A stretch of 64,000 nucleotides of DNA from Mycobacterium florentinum. GTDB taxonomy: Bacteria > Actinomycetota > Actinomycetes > Mycobacteriales > Mycobacteriaceae. Location: positions 496,001-560,000 of the forward strand of contig NZ_AP022576.1 of NCBI RefSeq assembly GCF_010730355.1, read 5' to 3'. Shown here piece after piece: positions 1 through 8,934 of the stretch. The notes below the pieces were generated by a model. That model was not told where the DNA came from, made no database searches, and saw only the letters and a list, made by a program, of their open reading frames with translations. Position 1 is the first letter of the stretch, and each line of letters begins with the position of its first letter. Position numbers and translations under genes: made by a program.

Positions 1-1
1 A

Positions 2-748
2 ATCGCTTTTGTGGCCTACCCCGGATTCACCGCGCTGGACATGATCGGCCCGTACGAGGTGCTGCGCAACCTGCCGGACACCGAGGTGCGATTCGTGTGG
101 CACGAACCCGGGCCGATCACCGCCGACTCCGGGGTTCTGGTCATCGGCGCTACGCATTCGCTGGCCGAAACCCCGACGCCCGATGTCGTTCTCGTGCCGG
201 GCGGTCCGTCGACTCCGGTGCACGCCCGCGACGAGGTGCTGCTGGACTGGCTGCGCAGGGCGCATCGGACCGCGAGCTGGACGGCATCGGTGTGCTCGGG
301 CTCGGTCATCCTGGCCGCCGCCGGACTGCTCGAGCGTCGGCGGGCGACGTCGCATTGGCTGGCGCTGCCCCTGCTGAAAGGGTTCGGCGCCACCGCGGTC
401 AGCGACGAACGAGTGGTACGCGCGGACAACGTCATCACCAGTGCGGGGGTGTCCGCGGGACTCGACCTCGCGTTCTGGCTGGCCGGTGAGATCGGCGGCG
501 AGGGCCGCGCCAAGGCGATCCAGCTCGCCATCGAATACGACCCGCAGCCGCCGTTCGACTCCGGGCACATGTCGAAGGCGTCGGCAACCACGAAAGCCGC
601 TGCCACCGCCTTGCTCTCGAAGGACAGCGCCAAGCCGGCCAACCTCAAGGCGACGACGATGATCGCCTGGGATCAGGCGCTGTCGGCGGTCCGGTCCCGC
701 CGGCGCAAGCGCCAGCCGGACCTCGCCGCGGTTTCTCCGAAGGCCTAG
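2..748 (+). CDS. DJ-1/PfpI family protein, 5' end cut by the window
   Basis: A DJ-1/PfpI-fold (class I glutamine amidotransferase-like) protein related to the N-terminal domain of GlxA regulators. The frame is open to the window edge and the residues before the first in-window GTG (base 11) already match the family's first strand (IAFVAYPGFTALDMIGPYEV), so the true start lies upstream. The nucleophile-elbow cysteine is seen in SVCSGS. No AraC-type DNA-binding domain follows; instead there is a basic Ala/Lys-rich tail of about 60 residues. Positional counterpart of Rv1930c. Its TAG stop shares a CTAG tetranucleotide with the convergent gene. Substrate or role cannot be read from sequence; isonitrile hydratase-like activity is a family possibility only. 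Confidence 0.85.
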   Translation: MAFVAYPGFTALDMIGPYEVLRNLPDTEVRFVWHEPGPITADSGVLVIGATHSLAETPTPDVVLVPGGPSTPVHARDEVLLDWLRRAHRTASWTASVCSGSVILAAAGLLERRRATSHWLALPLLKGFGATAVSDERVVRADNVITSAGVSAGLDLAFWLAGEIGGEGRAKAIQLAIEYDPQPPFDSGHMSKASATTKAAATALLSKDSAKPANLKATTMIAWDQALSAVRSRRRKRQPDLAAVSPKA

Positions 749-1224
749 TGCGAGTTCGGTTGCAGGAACTCGGTGGACGCGAACTGCCCGCCGGCCTGCA
801 TCCAGGCCGCCACGGCGCCGGGCGCATCGCGGTTCGGGTTGTAGATGTCTTCCTCGCTGGAGAACAGGCCGTTGCCGGCGTAGACCAGTCGAGTCCAGTT
901 CGGGAACCAGAACGGCTCCCCGTTGGGGTCGGTCGGGTGGTCGAGCAGGTTCTTGATCATGATGACGACGGCATCGTTGTCGTCATCGTAGGCAATCCAG
1001 TCGCTGGGAAAGCGCATGTGCGGGAACGGGGCCATCACGGCGACGATCCATTCCCGTACCGCTTCGCGGCCGTGAAAGACGCCGTAATGGTGTTCGATGT
1101 AGACAACGTCCTCAGTGAATAGATCCGCGAAAGGCGCCCAGTCGCCGGAGGCGCTGCACCCTTCCGCCACGGTGGTGTAGTGCTCGACGGCTTGCTCGAT
1201 TTCGGCCCTGCTGAACTTGCCCAT
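745..1224 (-). CDS. NTF2-like (SnoaL-type) protein
   Basis: A 159-residue single-domain NTF2/SnoaL-like protein. The start was set at the ATG at 1224 because the fold begins right there (FSRAEIEQAVEHYTTVAEG) and upstream in-frame sequence is unlike the family. The helix-rich N-terminus is followed by the pattern WAPFADLFTEDVVYIEHHYG and the barrel strands. Such proteins act as small isomerases, hydratases or dehydratases, or as binding proteins; several serve steroid breakdown in actinobacteria. It is divergent from the SDR at 1283 with a KstR-like palindrome between them, which hints at a sterol-related job by inference. The catalytic residues are not assignable by eye. Confidence 0.8.
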   Translation of the reverse strand: MGKFSRAEIEQAVEHYTTVAEGCSASGDWAPFADLFTEDVVYIEHHYGVFHGREAVREWIVAVMAPFPHMRFPSDWIAYDDDNDAVVIMIKNLLDHPTDPNGEPFWFPNWTRLVYAGNGLFSSEEDIYNPNRDAPGAVAAWMQAGGQFASTEFLQPNSH

Positions 1225-1235
1225 AGCGGACACAC

Positions 1236-1249
1236 TAGAACGTGTTCTG
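1236..1249. promoter_or_regulatory. KstR-like operator between divergent genes
   Basis: The sequence TAGAACGTGTTCTG fits the known KstR motif TnnAACnnGTTnnA except for the last base. It is an AGAAC-GT-GTTCT inverted repeat placed just upstream of both the NTF2-like gene and the SDR. KstR is the TetR-type repressor of cholesterol catabolism in mycobacteria. Binding here is inferred from motif and position only. Confidence 0.55.
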
Positions 1250-1282
1250 GTTTTTGGTGGCCCGTCTGGATGGGGATATCGA

Positions 1283-2050
1283 ATGAGCGTCTTGGACTTG
1301 TTTGATCTGCGCGGCAGGACGGCTTTGGTGACCGGGGCGTCTGCCGGTATCGGCAAGAAGGTCGCGGAGGCATACCTGCAAGCGGGTGCCCAAGTGGCCA
1401 TCGCGGCGCGGCATACGGAGGTCTTGGAAAAGGTCGGCGCGGAGCTTGCCGCGGCCGGAGGCACGGTCCTGCCGATCACGTGCGACGTCACCCAACCCGA
1501 TCAGGTGAACCGAATGGTCGAGCGGGTGACCACGGAGTTGGGTGGCATCGACATCGCCGTTTGCAACGCCGGGATCATCACCCTGAAGGCCATGCTGGAC
1601 ATGTCGCCGGAGGAGTTCCAGGCCATCCAGGACACCAATGTGAACGGCGTATTCCTCACCGCGCAGGCGGCGGCCCGGGCGATGGTCGGCCAGGGCCGCG
1701 GCGGCGCGATCATCACCACGGCCTCGATGTCGGGCCACATCATCAACGTCCCGCAGCAGGCGGGCCACTACTGCACCTCCAAAGCCGCGGTCATCCACCT
1801 GACCAAGGCGATGGCCGTCGAGCTCGCGCCGCACAACATCCGGGTGAACAGCGTCAGCCCGGGCTACATCCTCACCGAACTCGTCGAACCGATGGTGGAG
1901 TACCACCGGCTATGGGAGCCGAAAATCCCGCTCGGCCGCATCGGCCGGCCGGAGGAACTCGTCGGCCTCTACGTCTATCTGGCCAGCGACGCATCCAGCT
2001 ACATGACCGGTTCGGACGTCGTCATCGACGGCGGCTACACCATCCCGTGA
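1283..2050 (+). CDS. Short-chain dehydrogenase/reductase (SDR)
   Basis: A 255-residue classical SDR using NAD(P)(H) to oxidise or reduce an alcohol/ketone. Visible are the cofactor motif TGASAGIG (residues 17-24), the CNAG structural motif (94-97), and a Ser (about 148-150), Tyr163-x-x-x-Lys167 catalytic set (YCTSK). The C-terminus ends in the usual GSDVVIDGGYTIP. I chose the ATG at 1283 because it gives a normal SDR N-terminus and has GGGGAT upstream. The length equals the recalled length of Rv1928c. A KstR-like site lies about 35 bases upstream, so a steroid or lipid substrate is plausible but unproven. Confidence 0.9.
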   Translation: MSVLDLFDLRGRTALVTGASAGIGKKVAEAYLQAGAQVAIAARHTEVLEKVGAELAAAGGTVLPITCDVTQPDQVNRMVERVTTELGGIDIAVCNAGIITLKAMLDMSPEEFQAIQDTNVNGVFLTAQAAARAMVGQGRGGAIITTASMSGHIINVPQQAGHYCTSKAAVIHLTKAMAVELAPHNIRVNSVSPGYILTELVEPMVEYHRLWEPKIPLGRIGRPEELVGLYVYLASDASSYMTGSDVVIDGGYTIP

Positions 2051-2056
2051 GATCCG

Positions 2057-2809
2057 TTACCGAACCAGGCAGGGGCGGCCGAAGCGGGTTCGCACGCCCG
2101 GTGAATACAGGCCGCGCAATCGATCGCCGGCCGGGCGCACCCCGCTGGCGTCGATCAACTCGTCGCTGAGTTCGACGACGTGCGCAGCGCGCAACGGCCA
2201 CGGGCCGTGCTCGTTGGGCACCCACCACGTCCGGCCGGCCCGGCGCGTATGGGCGCCCCAGCGAGCGGTGAGCCAGACCTCCAGCGCTGTCGGCTCCACC
2301 GCGTCCCCGATGGCGACGGTCAGCCGGCTGCACAGGCCGCGGCGCGGCCACCGGCGCACGCTGCCATACGTGATGTGGTCGCCGTCGCGCGTCAGCCGCA
2401 TCTTCGCCCAGGCGTAGGGGACGCCGAGGCCGATCCGGGTGACGGGTACGACGGCCAGGCGAGCGGTTTCCAGCGACCGGAACAGGACGCCGTGCCGGCC
2501 GGCGTCGTCGATCGAATACAGCCGGACGTTGGTCTCGGCGAACCTGCCGAAGTACGGAAGCGGAAGCGCGGTACCGACTTTGGTGCTCGTCATCATGAAC
2601 GGGACCAACGCCACGTAGGTCAGCCCGTCGGCGAAGACGTCGGGCCGCGTCCCCGGTGGGTACAGGTGCGCGACGCTGTCGGGTTGGACCGGCCAGTGCA
2701 CGAACGTCAGGTCGCTCCACTGCTGGTCGAAGGTGACCGGGCCGGGCAGGGGCGGCGGGGTGACGGGGTAGCCGGCGAGCGCCCCATCGGGTTGGCCGGG
2801 TGCGGTCAT
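2057..2809 (-). CDS. DUF2071 (YqjF-like) protein
   Basis: A 250-residue protein with the DUF2071/YqjF pattern: an N-terminal QQWSDLTFVHWPV, then LTYVALVPFMM, and a central VRLYSIDDAGRHGVLFRSLE, all typical of this uncharacterised family whose fold resembles acetoacetate decarboxylase. It is soluble and has no signal peptide. It converges with the SDR, 6 bases between stops, matching the Rv1927/Rv1928c arrangement. The biochemical function is unknown. A basic C-terminal tail (RTRFGRPCLVR) is seen. Confidence 0.8.
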   Translation of the reverse strand: MTAPGQPDGALAGYPVTPPPLPGPVTFDQQWSDLTFVHWPVQPDSVAHLYPPGTRPDVFADGLTYVALVPFMMTSTKVGTALPLPYFGRFAETNVRLYSIDDAGRHGVLFRSLETARLAVVPVTRIGLGVPYAWAKMRLTRDGDHITYGSVRRWPRRGLCSRLTVAIGDAVEPTALEVWLTARWGAHTRRAGRTWWVPNEHGPWPLRAAHVVELSDELIDASGVRPAGDRLRGLYSPGVRTRFGRPCLVR

Positions 2810-2836
2810 CTGGTCATGGTGACATGCCGGCGCGGC

Positions 2837-3493
2837 CTATCCCTCAATCTCGCCCGAGATCCCGCGCTCGATGCTGGCCTGTGTGGTGGCCGGCAACACG
2901 ATCAGGCCGTCGAGTTCCTTGCGGGCCGACTCGTAGGCGTGCTGACGCTCCTGCGGGGCGGCGGCGGCGTCCGACGCCATCCGCAACAGGTTCTGGGCCC
3001 GGGCGATCCGCTGTTGTTCGTCGCGGGAGAAGTCGTTGCGGCGGCGCCGCATTGCCTCCGCCTCGGCGACGTTGAACGCGGTCACGTAATCCTCCACGGC
3101 GGCCTGATAGCGCGCGGCGGCCTCGCGGTCGTCGAGCAGGTCCTCGGCCTTGACGGGCCGCAACAGGTCGGCGCGCAGCTTGGCCTTGTGAAAGGCGACG
3201 GTCAGCGGATCGCGCAGATTCGTCATCAGCGGGAAGTCGAGCAGCTTGGCGAAGTCGAGTTCGTATTCGAGCCAGCGGGTGTCGGTGCGGTGGTGCTCGT
3301 CGAGGATTCGGCGCAGCGATCGCCATTGCGCGGCCGAGGTGTTGGCGATGGGTTCGGGCGGCGCGGCCGCGGGCTCCGTCGCTTGCTGGGCGCGGCGTTT
3401 GTTGGCACCGAACGCGCGCATGGCGCCGATGGCCAGGCCCACGAACGGCAGCAGCAGAATGAGCAATTCCACCAGCCGGATGAGCAGACCCAT
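2837..3493 (-). CDS. Membrane-anchored hypothetical protein
   Basis: A 218-residue protein I do not recognise. Residues 1-25 form one strongly hydrophobic segment (LLIRLVELLILLLPFVGLAI) that would anchor it, followed by a basic patch (ANKRRAQQ) suggesting the rest is cytoplasmic. The remainder is charged and mainly helical, with likely coiled-coil stretches (AEAEAMRRRRNDFSRDEQQR). It sits between fadD31 and the DUF2071 gene on the same strand, 30 bases after fadD31 ends, so co-transcription with fadD31 is likely. No catalytic motif is visible. Confidence 0.7.
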   Translation of the reverse strand: MGLLIRLVELLILLLPFVGLAIGAMRAFGANKRRAQQATEPAAAPPEPIANTSAAQWRSLRRILDEHHRTDTRWLEYELDFAKLLDFPLMTNLRDPLTVAFHKAKLRADLLRPVKAEDLLDDREAAARYQAAVEDYVTAFNVAEAEAMRRRRNDFSRDEQQRIARAQNLLRMASDAAAAPQERQHAYESARKELDGLIVLPATTQASIERGISGEIEG

Positions 3494-3523
3494 ACGGCCA
3501 GAATGCCACCGGAGGATGAGGTT

Positions 3524-5365
3524 TTAACGCGAACCGAGTGCGCCGCCGAGGTATTGCGCGCGGCAGGCCAGGCGGGCCAGCTTCCCGCTGGTGGTGCGCG
3601 GAATCGCGCCGGCCGGCAGCAAGCGCACATCGGCGACCGTCAGGCCATGTCGGTGCGATACCGCGGCCTTGATCGCCTCGATCGCGGGCCGCGGATCGTC
3701 GCGACCGGTACCGGCGGCGCGCTCGGCAATGATCACCACGGCACCGGCGGGCTCCTCGCCGGCCGGCACCGAGAACGCCGTCACGTAACCGCGTCGCACC
3801 ATCGGCGACGCCTCGGCGGCGGTGGCCTCGATGTCTTGCGGGTAGTGGTTGCGGCCGTCGACGGCGACCAGATCCGCGATGCGGCCGGCGATGTAGAGCT
3901 CGCCGTCCAGATACACGGCCAAGTCGCCGGTCCGCAGCCACGAGCTTTCGACCGCCGAACCCTCGGCCCGGCTGCCCTGGGCCAGCCGCGAGCGCAGGCG
4001 GGCGTGGAATGCCCGCTCGGTCTCCTCGGGGCGTCTCCAATAGCCCCGACCGACGTTGTCGCCCTGTAACCAGACCTCGCCGACCGTGCCGTCGGGCAGC
4101 TCCGCGGCGCTGTCGGGGTCGACGATCACGGCCCGCAGGCTGCAGGCGGGCCGGCCGCACGATACGTGCGCGACGGCATTGGGCGCATCCGCGCCGACGC
4201 GTACCGCACGCCCGGCGCCCAGCTGTTCGCGATCGAGGTAAACCACCTTCGCCTCGGCGCTCGGTTCGATCGTGGAGATCAACAGCGTCGCCTCGGCGAT
4301 GCCGTACGAGGGCTTGAATGCCGTGCGCGGCAACCGGTATGGCGCGAACGCCTTGTTGAATGTCGCGATCGCCTCGATGCTGACCGGCTCGGAACCGATG
4401 ATCAGCACGACGTTGCTCAGGTCGATGTCGTCGCCCGCGGCGGGCAGGCCGCGCTGCGCCGCCCACTCGTAGGCGAAGTTGGGCGCGGCCGTGACGACGT
4501 TGCCCTCCTTCGACCCCGCGGACAGCGCCTGAATCCACCGCTGCGGCCGGCGCACGAACGCGGTCGGCGACATCAGGGTGGAATGGCCGCCGTACACCGC
4601 GGGAAAGCCGATCATCGACAGCCCCATGTCGTGGTAGAGCGGCAGCCAACTCACGCCGTGCGTGTTCCGGTTCAGCAGATCGATCGACAGAATCATCTGC
4701 GTGAGGTTGGTGCCCACCGCGCGGTGCGTGATCTCCACGCCGACCGGCGGCCGGGTCGAACCGGAGGTGTACTGCAAGTGGGAAACCCGGTCGACATCCA
4801 CCTGCACGGGGACGAACGACGCCCCCGCCGAATCGGGGATCTGATCGATGACGACGATCTGCGGTTTGCTCAGCTGCGTGCACTGGTTGAGGAAATCTTC
4901 GACCGCGTCCTTGGCCGACCCGGTCGTCAGCACCACGGCCGGCTCCGAATCGCGCAGCGCCGTCTCCAGTCGTTCGGCATGGCCGGGCAGTTCGGGTGCG
5001 AACAACGGCACCGCGATGGTTCCCGCCTTGATCGCGGCGTAGAAGCCGGCGACGTAATCGATGCCTTGCGGAGCGAGAACCGCCACCCGGTCACCGTCGC
5101 CCGCGAACTGCTGAACGCGCGCCGCTATGGCTTGCAATCGCACACCAAGCTGGGCCCAGGTCACTTCGAGGGCGTGCCCCTCGGAGCGGGCGTAGTCCAG
5201 ATAGCGGTACGCGATCGAATCGCCCACATTTCTGATGTTGCGCTCGATCAGAGAAATCAGTGTGGTGCCCGGCGGCAGCGCGACGTTGCCGTCGGCATCC
5301 AGGCAATCCTCTATTCGTAGCAGGCCTTTTGGAGCCACGGTGGCCTGTCGGGAACCGTCATCCAT
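3524..5365 (-). CDS. fadD31: Fatty-acyl-AMP ligase FadD31
   Basis: A 613-residue member of the ANL superfamily that activates a fatty acid as acyl-AMP. The P-loop reads LQYTSGSTRPPVGV, the FAAL variant rather than the YTSGTTGxPKG of CoA ligases; other motifs are YGIAEATLL, the hinge region GDLAVYLDGELYIAGRIADL, and the C-terminal lysine motif PRTTSGKLARL. FAALs pass acyl-AMP to carrier proteins of polyketide or lipid synthases; no such partner is visible here, so the acceptor is unknown. Length and place match Rv1925 (fadD31). Start ATG at 5365. It is divergent from the small membrane protein at 5462. Confidence 0.92.
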   Translation of the reverse strand: MDDGSRQATVAPKGLLRIEDCLDADGNVALPPGTTLISLIERNIRNVGDSIAYRYLDYARSEGHALEVTWAQLGVRLQAIAARVQQFAGDGDRVAVLAPQGIDYVAGFYAAIKAGTIAVPLFAPELPGHAERLETALRDSEPAVVLTTGSAKDAVEDFLNQCTQLSKPQIVVIDQIPDSAGASFVPVQVDVDRVSHLQYTSGSTRPPVGVEITHRAVGTNLTQMILSIDLLNRNTHGVSWLPLYHDMGLSMIGFPAVYGGHSTLMSPTAFVRRPQRWIQALSAGSKEGNVVTAAPNFAYEWAAQRGLPAAGDDIDLSNVVLIIGSEPVSIEAIATFNKAFAPYRLPRTAFKPSYGIAEATLLISTIEPSAEAKVVYLDREQLGAGRAVRVGADAPNAVAHVSCGRPACSLRAVIVDPDSAAELPDGTVGEVWLQGDNVGRGYWRRPEETERAFHARLRSRLAQGSRAEGSAVESSWLRTGDLAVYLDGELYIAGRIADLVAVDGRNHYPQDIEATAAEASPMVRRGYVTAFSVPAGEEPAGAVVIIAERAAGTGRDDPRPAIEAIKAAVSHRHGLTVADVRLLPAGAIPRTTSGKLARLACRAQYLGGALGSR

Positions 5366-5461
5366 ACCCGCAAGTCTAGGTGCGCCGCGATACTGCCCTT
5401 CGGATCCAGCCGTCGGCTAGAGTCCGAGTCGATACCGCCGCGGGGGCGACAAGGAGCAGCC

Positions 5462-5839
5462 GTGGACACTCGCGACCAGCAGCCCGGGACCCGCGACGAC
5501 GCACTGGCCCGAGTGCTCGACTACCGGACCCGGGGGCGGGCCAGGCCGATGCCGGTTCGAATGAGCCTCGCCGTGCTGGGCGGCGTGCTGCTGCTGGCAT
5601 CTGTTCCGCTGATCGTGTTGCTCCCCGAAGTCGGGATCCCGGCGCTGCTGGTCGCTTTTCGGCTGCTGGCGGTCGAAGCGCTATGGGCCGCGCGTGCCTA
5701 CGCGTGGACCGACTGGCGCTTCACCCAACTGCAGCACTGGTTCCATCGCCAGTCCCGAGCGGTTCGCGTCGTCATCATCGGGGGTTTGATTCTGCTGGCC
5801 GTGGCAATCGTCGTTGTCTTTGTCTACGAGTTCATTTAA
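5462..5839 (+). CDS. Small membrane protein, Rv1924c-like
   Basis: A 125-residue protein with two or three hydrophobic segments: about residues 36-56 (LAVLGGVLLLASVPLIVLL), a moderately hydrophobic stretch to about 70, and the extreme C-terminus from about 104 (VVIIGGLILLAVAIVVVFVY). The N-terminal 33 residues are hydrophilic and basic. It starts with GTG, supported by AAGGAG seven bases upstream. Position, length and topology match Rv1924c. It is divergent from fadD31. No function can be deduced. Confidence 0.8.
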   Translation: MDTRDQQPGTRDDALARVLDYRTRGRARPMPVRMSLAVLGGVLLLASVPLIVLLPEVGIPALLVAFRLLAVEALWAARAYAWTDWRFTQLQHWFHRQSRAVRVVIIGGLILLAVAIVVVFVYEFI

Positions 5840-5933
5840 AGCCACGCGGCGGCAACCAATCTAGAGTTACCTGAGCGCTTCCACTATTCAACGAGAGCAC
5901 AACGCGGGCGCTGCATCGCGGTAAAGGCGGGCT

Positions 5934-7343
5934 ATGACGACCACGAAAAGCGAACATGTCGAGCGTCGCGGCGGCCTCATGCAGCGCCTCACGATGCTCT
6001 GCGTCCGGTATGTCGAACGCTTGATGCCGGACCCGTATTTGTTCGCGGTCATTTTGACTCTGATCGTGGTCGGACTTGTTGCGTTACTCGTCCGGGGGGC
6101 GACACCTTCCGGCGTTCTCAAGGCGTGGTACGGCGGCGTCTGGGGAGCGCAGAACATCTTCACCTTCGCGTTCCAGATGGTGCTGATCCTGGTCACCGGT
6201 TACACGCTGGCCGAGGCGCCCGTCGTGAAGCGGGCCATCATTCGTCTCGCCAGCAAGCCGACGAACCAGGTTCAGGGCGCCCTGCTGTGCTTCGGCGTCA
6301 GCAGCGTCTTCTCGTTGTTGAACTGGGGGCTGGGCCTGGTGGCCGGTGCGCTGGTTGCGCGCCAGGTGGCAAAGCGGCTGTCCGGTGTGCATTTCGGCTA
6401 CCTGATCGCGACCGGGTTTATGGGCTACCTGGTCTGGACGCAGGGTTTGTCCTCGTCGATCGCGCTGGCCAACACCGATACGACCAGTCCTATCAACGTG
6501 ATTCACAAGATGACCGGAATGACCGTGCCGTTGGGGATGACGATCTTCCAGCCCTATAGCTGGGTCGCCGTGATCGCCATGGTCGCACTGGTCGGCGTCA
6601 CGATCTGGCGGATGGAGCCGGATGAAAGTCTCGAGCCCGATCCCGCGGTGTTCGACGAAGAGCCCGTTGCGGATCCGCCGCAGGGCACGCCGACCTTCGC
6701 CGAGCGGCTGGAAAACCTCTGGATCCTCAACGTTCTTGTATTTGCCGCGGGCATAACGTATTTCGTACTGAGCGGCTTCGCGCTGAACATCTCGTCGATG
6801 ATCATGCTGTTCACCGTCACCAGTGCCTTGCTGCATGGTACGCCGATCCGGTTCATCCGCGCGTTTTCCGGCGCGGCGAAGGTGTCCGGCCCGCTGCTGC
6901 TGCAATATCCCCTGTACGGCGGAATCGCCGGTCTGCTCGGCTATTTGCCGGCCGGCTCGGGCCGAGCGTTGCAGACCGTGCTCGCCGAGGCCCTGGTGCG
7001 CGGCGCCGATCAGTACACTCTCCCATTCCTGACATTCGTCGGCTCCGTACTCATCTCGTTGTTCGTACCTTCCGGCGGCGGGCACTGGGCGGTGCAGGGG
7101 CCGATCGCGGTGGGCTCGGCGCTGGCCATCGGCCAGCACTCGCCGGCTTACCTCGGGCTGATCTCGATGTCGGTAGCCGTCGGTGAGGGCGTCGCGAACA
7201 TGATTCAGCCGTTCTGGCTGTTGCCGGTGCTCGCGATCGCGAAGCTCAATGTGCGCCAGGTGATGGGCTTTACGGTGATCGCGTTCCTGATCGGTTTCGC
7301 GGTGGCCGGCGCCTCGGTCCTCATTGCGCCCCACGTCTTGTGA
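5934..7343 (+). CDS. AtoE-type short-chain fatty acid transporter
   Basis: A 469-residue polytopic membrane protein of the AtoE short-chain fatty acid transporter family. About ten or more hydrophobic segments are seen from residue 36 (LFAVILTLIVVGLVALLV) to the end (GFAVAGASVLIAP). Family-type stretches include PDPYLFA, SLLNWGLGLVAGAL and FVPSGGGHWAVQGPI. The role is presumably import of a small carboxylate across the cytoplasmic membrane. The TGA overlaps the GTG of the next gene (GTGA), so the amidase is translationally coupled, suggesting transport of the amidase's substrate or product. It is absent from this place in M. tuberculosis as I recall, so it is probably an accessory insertion. 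Confidence 0.88.
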   Translation: MTTTKSEHVERRGGLMQRLTMLCVRYVERLMPDPYLFAVILTLIVVGLVALLVRGATPSGVLKAWYGGVWGAQNIFTFAFQMVLILVTGYTLAEAPVVKRAIIRLASKPTNQVQGALLCFGVSSVFSLLNWGLGLVAGALVARQVAKRLSGVHFGYLIATGFMGYLVWTQGLSSSIALANTDTTSPINVIHKMTGMTVPLGMTIFQPYSWVAVIAMVALVGVTIWRMEPDESLEPDPAVFDEEPVADPPQGTPTFAERLENLWILNVLVFAAGITYFVLSGFALNISSMIMLFTVTSALLHGTPIRFIRAFSGAAKVSGPLLLQYPLYGGIAGLLGYLPAGSGRALQTVLAEALVRGADQYTLPFLTFVGSVLISLFVPSGGGHWAVQGPIAVGSALAIGQHSPAYLGLISMSVAVGEGVANMIQPFWLLPVLAIAKLNVRQVMGFTVIAFLIGFAVAGASVLIAPHVL

Positions 7344-8908
7344 AGCCGTCAGCCGCAGCGCGCCTGCCGCCCACCGCGCGGGTGCTCGACGCGTATCGCA
7401 CGATCGCCGAGGTGGACCGGCCCGAGGTCTGGATCACGTTGCGTGCACAGGCCGATGTGCTCGCCGATGCCGGAGCCGTCGAACAACGTCTCGCCGCCGG
7501 AGAGTGCTTGCCCTTGGCGGGACTGGTGGTCGCGGTCAAGGACAACATCGATGTGGCGGGACTACCGACCACCGCTGGGTGCCGCGAGTTTGCGTATCAG
7601 CCGGCCACCACCGCGGTCGCCATCGAACGACTCCGCGACGCGGGAGCGGTCGTGCTCGGCAAGACGAACCTCGATCAATTCGGTTGCGGTTTGGCCGGTA
7701 CCCGCAGTCCCTATGGCGCCGTGCGTAATTCGCATCATCCGGACCTGGTCTCGGGCGGGTCGAGTTCCGGTTCCGCCGTCGCCGTAGCGCTGGGCATCGC
7801 CGACATCGGCATCGGCACCGACACCGCGGGATCGGTTCGGGTTCCCGCCGCGCTCAACGGTCTGGTCGGCATCAAACCCACCCTCGGGATCATCCCCACC
7901 CACGGCGTCGTCCCGGCATGCGCGAGCTACGACGCCGTCTGCGTGCTTGCCGACGACCTCACCCTGGCCGCCGCCGCGGTCGCCGTGATGGCCGGACCCG
8001 ACCAGCGCGACCCCCGCGGCCGCCCCTGGCCTGCCGACGTCCGTCTCTCGGCGCCCGATGTGCCACGGCTGGCGATCCCGCAAGCCGCGAACCTCGCTGC
8101 CCTTCGCCCCGACTACCGCGACGCGTTCGAGCAATCCGTGCGCCTGGCTCTCGATACCGGGTGCAGCGTCAAACCGATCGACATCTCCGTCCTGCTGGAT
8201 GCGGCCCTGCTGCTCTACGACGGTGCGATCGTCGCCGAGCGATACATGGCGGTCGGAGAGTTTCTCGACACCGCACCGGCGAGCGCCGATCCCGTTGTTG
8301 CGTCGATCATTACCGCGGCGCGCGAGGTCACCGGTCCCGACTTCGCCGCCGACCTGAACGCGTTGACACGCGCCCGCGCCGATGCGGCTCGCCTGCTCGA
8401 CGGTTTCGATGCGTTGCTGCTGCCCACCACCACCGAACATCCCAGCCGCAGTGAGGTAAGCGCCGACCCCGTCGGGATCAGCCGTCGGATGGGCACTTAC
8501 ACCAACTTCTGCAATCTGCTCGACATGGCCGCGGTCACCGTTCCCGTCGCGCCGACACCGGCCGGCACCCCGTTCGGCGTGACGATCGTGGTGCCCGCCT
8601 TCGACGACCAAATCGCCGCCGACATCGGCGCACGATTGACCGGCACCGAGTCCGGACTGTTGATCCAAACCGGCTGCGAGCTAGCGGTATTCGGCGCCCA
8701 CCGGCGGGGACAGCCGCTGCACGGGCAGCTCGAGCAACTCGGCGCCCGATTCGTGGGGCAGGTCGCGACGACCGATGCCCGCCGCGGCGAGTTGTTCCGG
8801 ATCTCCGAAGCCGGCCTGGGGCACTTCCTGTCGGCCCTGTCCGCGCCGATGGCCTTGACCCGCATCGAACTCGACGACGGCCGTACGGTCATCGGCGTGA
8901 TTGGCTGA
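7340..8908 (+). CDS. Allophanate hydrolase-like amidase (AtzF family) with shortened C-terminal domain
   Basis: A 522-residue amidase-signature enzyme. The Ser-cisSer-Lys triad is visible: Lys67 in VAVKDNID, the SGGSSSGSA loop (138-146) and Ser165 in GTDTAGSVRVPA. After about residue 445 comes the AtzF-type C-terminal domain (LAVFGAHRRGQPLHGQLEQLGARFV), marking it as allophanate hydrolase rather than a plain amidase; that family splits allophanate to ammonia and CO2. The C-terminal domain jumps from GARFVGQVATT straight to RISEAGLGHFLSAL, so a middle stretch of roughly 25-30 residues usual in the family is missing. No urea carboxylase gene is adjacent. Start GTG overlaps the transporter stop. 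Confidence 0.85.
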   Translation: MKPSAAARLPPTARVLDAYRTIAEVDRPEVWITLRAQADVLADAGAVEQRLAAGECLPLAGLVVAVKDNIDVAGLPTTAGCREFAYQPATTAVAIERLRDAGAVVLGKTNLDQFGCGLAGTRSPYGAVRNSHHPDLVSGGSSSGSAVAVALGIADIGIGTDTAGSVRVPAALNGLVGIKPTLGIIPTHGVVPACASYDAVCVLADDLTLAAAAVAVMAGPDQRDPRGRPWPADVRLSAPDVPRLAIPQAANLAALRPDYRDAFEQSVRLALDTGCSVKPIDISVLLDAALLLYDGAIVAERYMAVGEFLDTAPASADPVVASIITAAREVTGPDFAADLNALTRARADAARLLDGFDALLLPTTTEHPSRSEVSADPVGISRRMGTYTNFCNLLDMAAVTVPVAPTPAGTPFGVTIVVPAFDDQIAADIGARLTGTESGLLIQTGCELAVFGAHRRGQPLHGQLEQLGARFVGQVATTDARRGELFRISEAGLGHFLSALSAPMALTRIELDDGRTVIGVIG

Positions 8909-8934
8909 TTCTCACGAAACGCGTTGGTGGCGAA

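Noticed and set aside
2180..4069. Plus-strand open frame of 629 codons opposite DUF2071, the membrane protein and fadD31
   Set aside because: It crosses three well-supported minus-strand genes, its composition is Arg/Gly/His/Gln-rich, and it only reflects high GC opening the opposite frame.
2844..4883. Minus-strand open frame of 679 codons in another frame of fadD31
   Set aside because: It lies out of frame inside fadD31, with Arg-rich low-sense translation.
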